From an uncultured Prevotellaceae bacterium (GTDB lineage Bacteria > Bacteroidota > Bacteroidia > Bacteroidales > Bacteroidaceae): a stretch of 7,962 nucleotides of DNA. The stretch is from NCBI GenBank assembly GCA_946644025.1, contig CAMPCG010000126.1:1-7962 (forward strand), given 5' to 3'. Below are positions 6,347-7,962 of this stretch, one piece after another (the stretch's first letter is position 1; every line of letters begins with the position of its first letter). The notes beneath the pieces were generated by a model. That model was given only the letters and a program-made list of their open reading frames with translations, had not been told where the DNA came from and made no database searches. Made by a program: the position numbers and the translations under genes.

Positions 6347-7962
6347 AAGCGTCTCCCCCTCCACGCTGCGCCCGTCGAGCGTGTGCAGGCGGAAGCGGCA
6401 GTTCCACTCACGGGGCCAGGCGGGGAAGAGAAGCGGCTGGCCGTCGGGCGACTCCTGGAGCAGCATCTCCTGCAGGCCAATCATGCCCGCACCGCCACGG
6501 TTGTGGTCGGGAGCCCAGTCGAAGCCGGGGTCGTAGAAGGCGGTAAAACGGTAAGGCCCGTTGGAGAGTTTCGCCAAGTTCAGGCGGCGGGCCTCGTCGG
6601 TCAAGCCCAGACAGGCGGCCCAGATGTTGTCCTGTTTCCAGCCCTTCACGCTGCGCATGGCCACGGCGTGAGGGTCCTTCAGGTAGGTGTTGCGGGCCGT
6701 CTCGAGCCCGGGACGTCCGAGACCGTAGATGCGCCAGGGCCACACGGGGTAGAGCTGCGGCGTCTCCGTGTTCTGTATGCGTGCCCATGCCACGGCGGGC
6801 GCTATGCAGGTGTCGCCGTCGATGACGCGCAAGGGGATGTCGGGAATCAACTGTGAACAGCTGTCCAGGCGCTGACTTATCACCTTCAAGGCGGCAATGG
6901 TGCTCGACGGGTTGTAGGCCATCTTGTAGGTCTCGCAGGCCGAGCCGGGATAGATAACGAGGTGGCCCTGCTCGTCAAGGCCCTTAGCGCCCAGGCGGCG
7001 GGCCTGCCACTGATAGTGCTCGATGAAGAAGCGGAGCACCTCAGAAGCAAGACTATACACTCCTCTCTCCCCTTGGAGAGGGGTTGGGGGTGAGGCTTCC
7101 ATCAAGGCAAACTCCAGGGCCGTGTCCCACTGATACTCCAGCCAGGCGTTGCGCTCCACGCCGGGGTCGGTGCCCTCGGGGTGCTTGCCATACTCGGCGG
7201 GGTTGGGCAGACCGAAGTTCTCCGTCTGCTCGGTGAACGACGCTCCGCCGTGGCCCCAGTAGTGGCGGGTGCGGGCCATGGCGTTGGGCAGCATACGCCG
7301 ATAAGTGCCTGTCTGAGCCTCCATCATGTCGCGGTCGCCGCTCTTCAGCAACGGCCAGTAGACCAGCCGCTGGTTCTGGGCCGTCATCGTGCCCCCACCC
7401 CACCGGCGGTAGTCGGGGGTGAACGCCAGCGTGGAGTCTACATAGACGGGGTCGAAGGTGAAGAGGCCGCCGTTGAACTTCGTCGGCCACTGCCCGTAGG
7501 CGTTGCAGGCCAGCATATAGCGCATCAGCTCGTAGTTGCGCAGCATCGTCTGCAAGCTGTCGTCGGGCGTGTCGCTCACTATCCAGCTGCGCTGCCACAA
7601 GTCGTGCCACCAGCGCGCACTGCGCTTTTTTGAGAGGTGGGGGGAGAGGGGTGAGAGGTGGGAAGTTACCTTACCGGCAGTGAGGGCAATGGTGACGACG
7701 GAGTGCCTGAGCTTGTCACACTGGAAGTTCCACGCCCGGTAGTCGGTCGAGGCATAGCGCCCGTCGGTAGTGCCGGTGAAGCGGAAGCCGGGGGCGTGCA
7801 TCTCGCCCTGCATGAGCAGGCCGCCGATGGGGTTGTAGAGCGAGTCCTTGATGGCATCGAGCTGCTCCAGGGCGACGGTGAAGTCGAAGACGGTCTCGGC
7901 GCGGTTCCTGTGGCTGAACGTCAGGCGGTCGCCCTGCGCGGCGATGCTGTCGGCCAAGGTGG
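6341..7962 (-). CDS. DUF5703-type (alpha/alpha)6 glycosidase-like protein, C-terminal part (5' end outside window)
   Basis: About 539 residues are visible, and the frame is still open at the window edge, so the N-terminus with any signal peptide is missing. The TTG at 7957 is internal. Recognisable segments include NYELMRYMLACNAYGQWPTK, FNGGLFTFDP, DYRRWGGGTMTAQNQRLVYW, ARTRHYWGHGGASF, YPGSACETYKMAYNPSS, DHNRGGAGMIGLQEML and LLFPAWPREWNCRFRL. These recall Bacteroidetes proteins annotated DUF5703 and the six-hairpin glycosidase superfamily near GH95. The Glu in SACETYK (codon 6932-6934) is a candidate catalytic or sugar-binding residue, by inference only. The gene is convergent with the GH43 arabinanase, so a role in breaking down the same plant polysaccharide is plausible. 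Two heptad arrays are embedded in frame (7062-7095 and 7628-7662). The stop lies in the shared palindrome. Substrate and activity are unknown. Confidence 0.72.
   Translation of the reverse strand, partial: TLADSIAAQGDRLTFSHRNRAETVFDFTVALEQLDAIKDSLYNPIGGLLMQGEMHAPGFRFTGTTDGRYASTDYRAWNFQCDKLRHSVVTIALTAGKVTSHLSPLSPHLSKKRSARWWHDLWQRSWIVSDTPDDSLQTMLRNYELMRYMLACNAYGQWPTKFNGGLFTFDPVYVDSTLAFTPDYRRWGGGTMTAQNQRLVYWPLLKSGDRDMMEAQTGTYRRMLPNAMARTRHYWGHGGASFTEQTENFGLPNPAEYGKHPEGTDPGVERNAWLEYQWDTALEFALMEASPPTPLQGERGVYSLASEVLRFFIEHYQWQARRLGAKGLDEQGHLVIYPGSACETYKMAYNPSSTIAALKVISQRLDSCSQLIPDIPLRVIDGDTCIAPAVAWARIQNTETPQLYPVWPWRIYGLGRPGLETARNTYLKDPHAVAMRSVKGWKQDNIWAACLGLTDEARRLNLAKLSNGPYRFTAFYDPGFDWAPDHNRGGAGMIGLQEMLLQESPDGQPLLFPAWPREWNCRFRLHTLDGRSVEGETLR
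7062..7095 (-). repeat. Short heptad array with hairpin inside the DUF5703 gene
   Basis: On the coding (minus) strand three 7-bp units, CCTCACC, CCCAACC and CCTCTCC, are followed by AAGG and then an inverted copy of the last unit. On the + strand this forms a stem of about nine pairs, including one G-T, between 7062-7070 and 7075-7083 with loop CCTT. It encodes the insert SPPTPLQGERG between ALMEA and VYSLASEV. From memory, closely similar sequence recurs in many Bacteroidetes genomes; a genome-wide search would confirm that. Confidence 0.8.
7628..7662 (-). repeat. Five-unit heptad array inside the DUF5703 gene
   Basis: Five 7-bp units occur on the coding (minus) strand: CCCACCT, CTCACCC, CTCTCCC, CCCACCT, CTCAAAA. 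They encode the Ser/Pro/Leu run SHLSPLSPHLSK between LTAGKVT and KRSARWWHDLW. The array is followed on the coding strand by AAGCGCAG, which completes an AAAAAAGCGC run; AAAGCGCAG is also present in the loop of the GH43 hairpin. No inverted arm is seen here. Confidence 0.8.

Noticed and set aside
7955..7957. TTG start of the DUF5703 gene
   Set aside because: The frame continues to the window edge with no stop and the protein lacks its N-terminal region, so this codon is internal.

Overview
The window looks like chromosomal DNA of a GC-rich member of the Bacteroidales, most likely Prevotellaceae. The evidence is a long single-chain PurL with a Bacteroidetes-type C-terminus, a TonB-receptor-like outer-membrane barrel with an N-terminal carboxypeptidase-regulatory-like domain, secreted polysaccharide-cleaving enzymes, starts without clear Shine-Dalgarno sequences, and A-rich leaders. 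The genus assignment is an inference. Gene density is very high and no gene-free stretch exceeds about 100 bases.

Layout, left to right. (1) The 3' end of purL (1-913, +). (2) Two tandem short chromate-transporter-family genes (913-1464 and 1563-2132, +). The first overlaps the purL stop by one base, and the 98-base spacer between the two lies inside a 15-unit array of an 8-bp repeat. (3) A 998-residue outer-membrane beta-barrel protein (2156-5152, +). (4) A secreted GH43 arabinanase-like enzyme (5188-6291, +). (5) Convergent to it, a (alpha/alpha)6 glycosidase-like protein of the DUF5703 type (6341 to beyond 7962, -). The two enzyme genes are separated by a perfect 28-bp palindrome that contains both stop codons. 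The five + strand genes are close-packed and may be partly co-transcribed; no promoter matching the Bacteroidetes TTTG / TAnnTTTG pattern was recognised between them. GH43 plus the DUF5703 protein suggests breakdown of an arabinose-containing plant polysaccharide, but no SusD gene is visible.

The unusual part is not a gene. Six loci carry short arrays of 7-bp units that fit one loose formula, YCANYYN on the pyrimidine-rich strand. Each locus has its own variant: TCACCCC in purL, TCARTCY in the barrel gene, TMACTCC in GH43, TCATTTN in the intergenic palindrome, and TCACCCC-like units twice in the DUF5703 gene. Five of the six lie inside reading frames, which stay open through them, always with the pyrimidine-rich strand as coding strand in the main part. 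Two of them are built as inverted heptad arms around a core containing the same 8-mer, GAAAGCGC; a third array abuts AAAAAAGCGC. In the GH43 array every unit in the phase where TAG or TAA would be in frame carries a non-stop variant. An 8-bp array of different sequence supplies the last seven codons and the stop of the first chromate-transporter gene. Together these look like a dispersed heptamer repeat family that enters genes without breaking them. Its mechanism cannot be told from this window.
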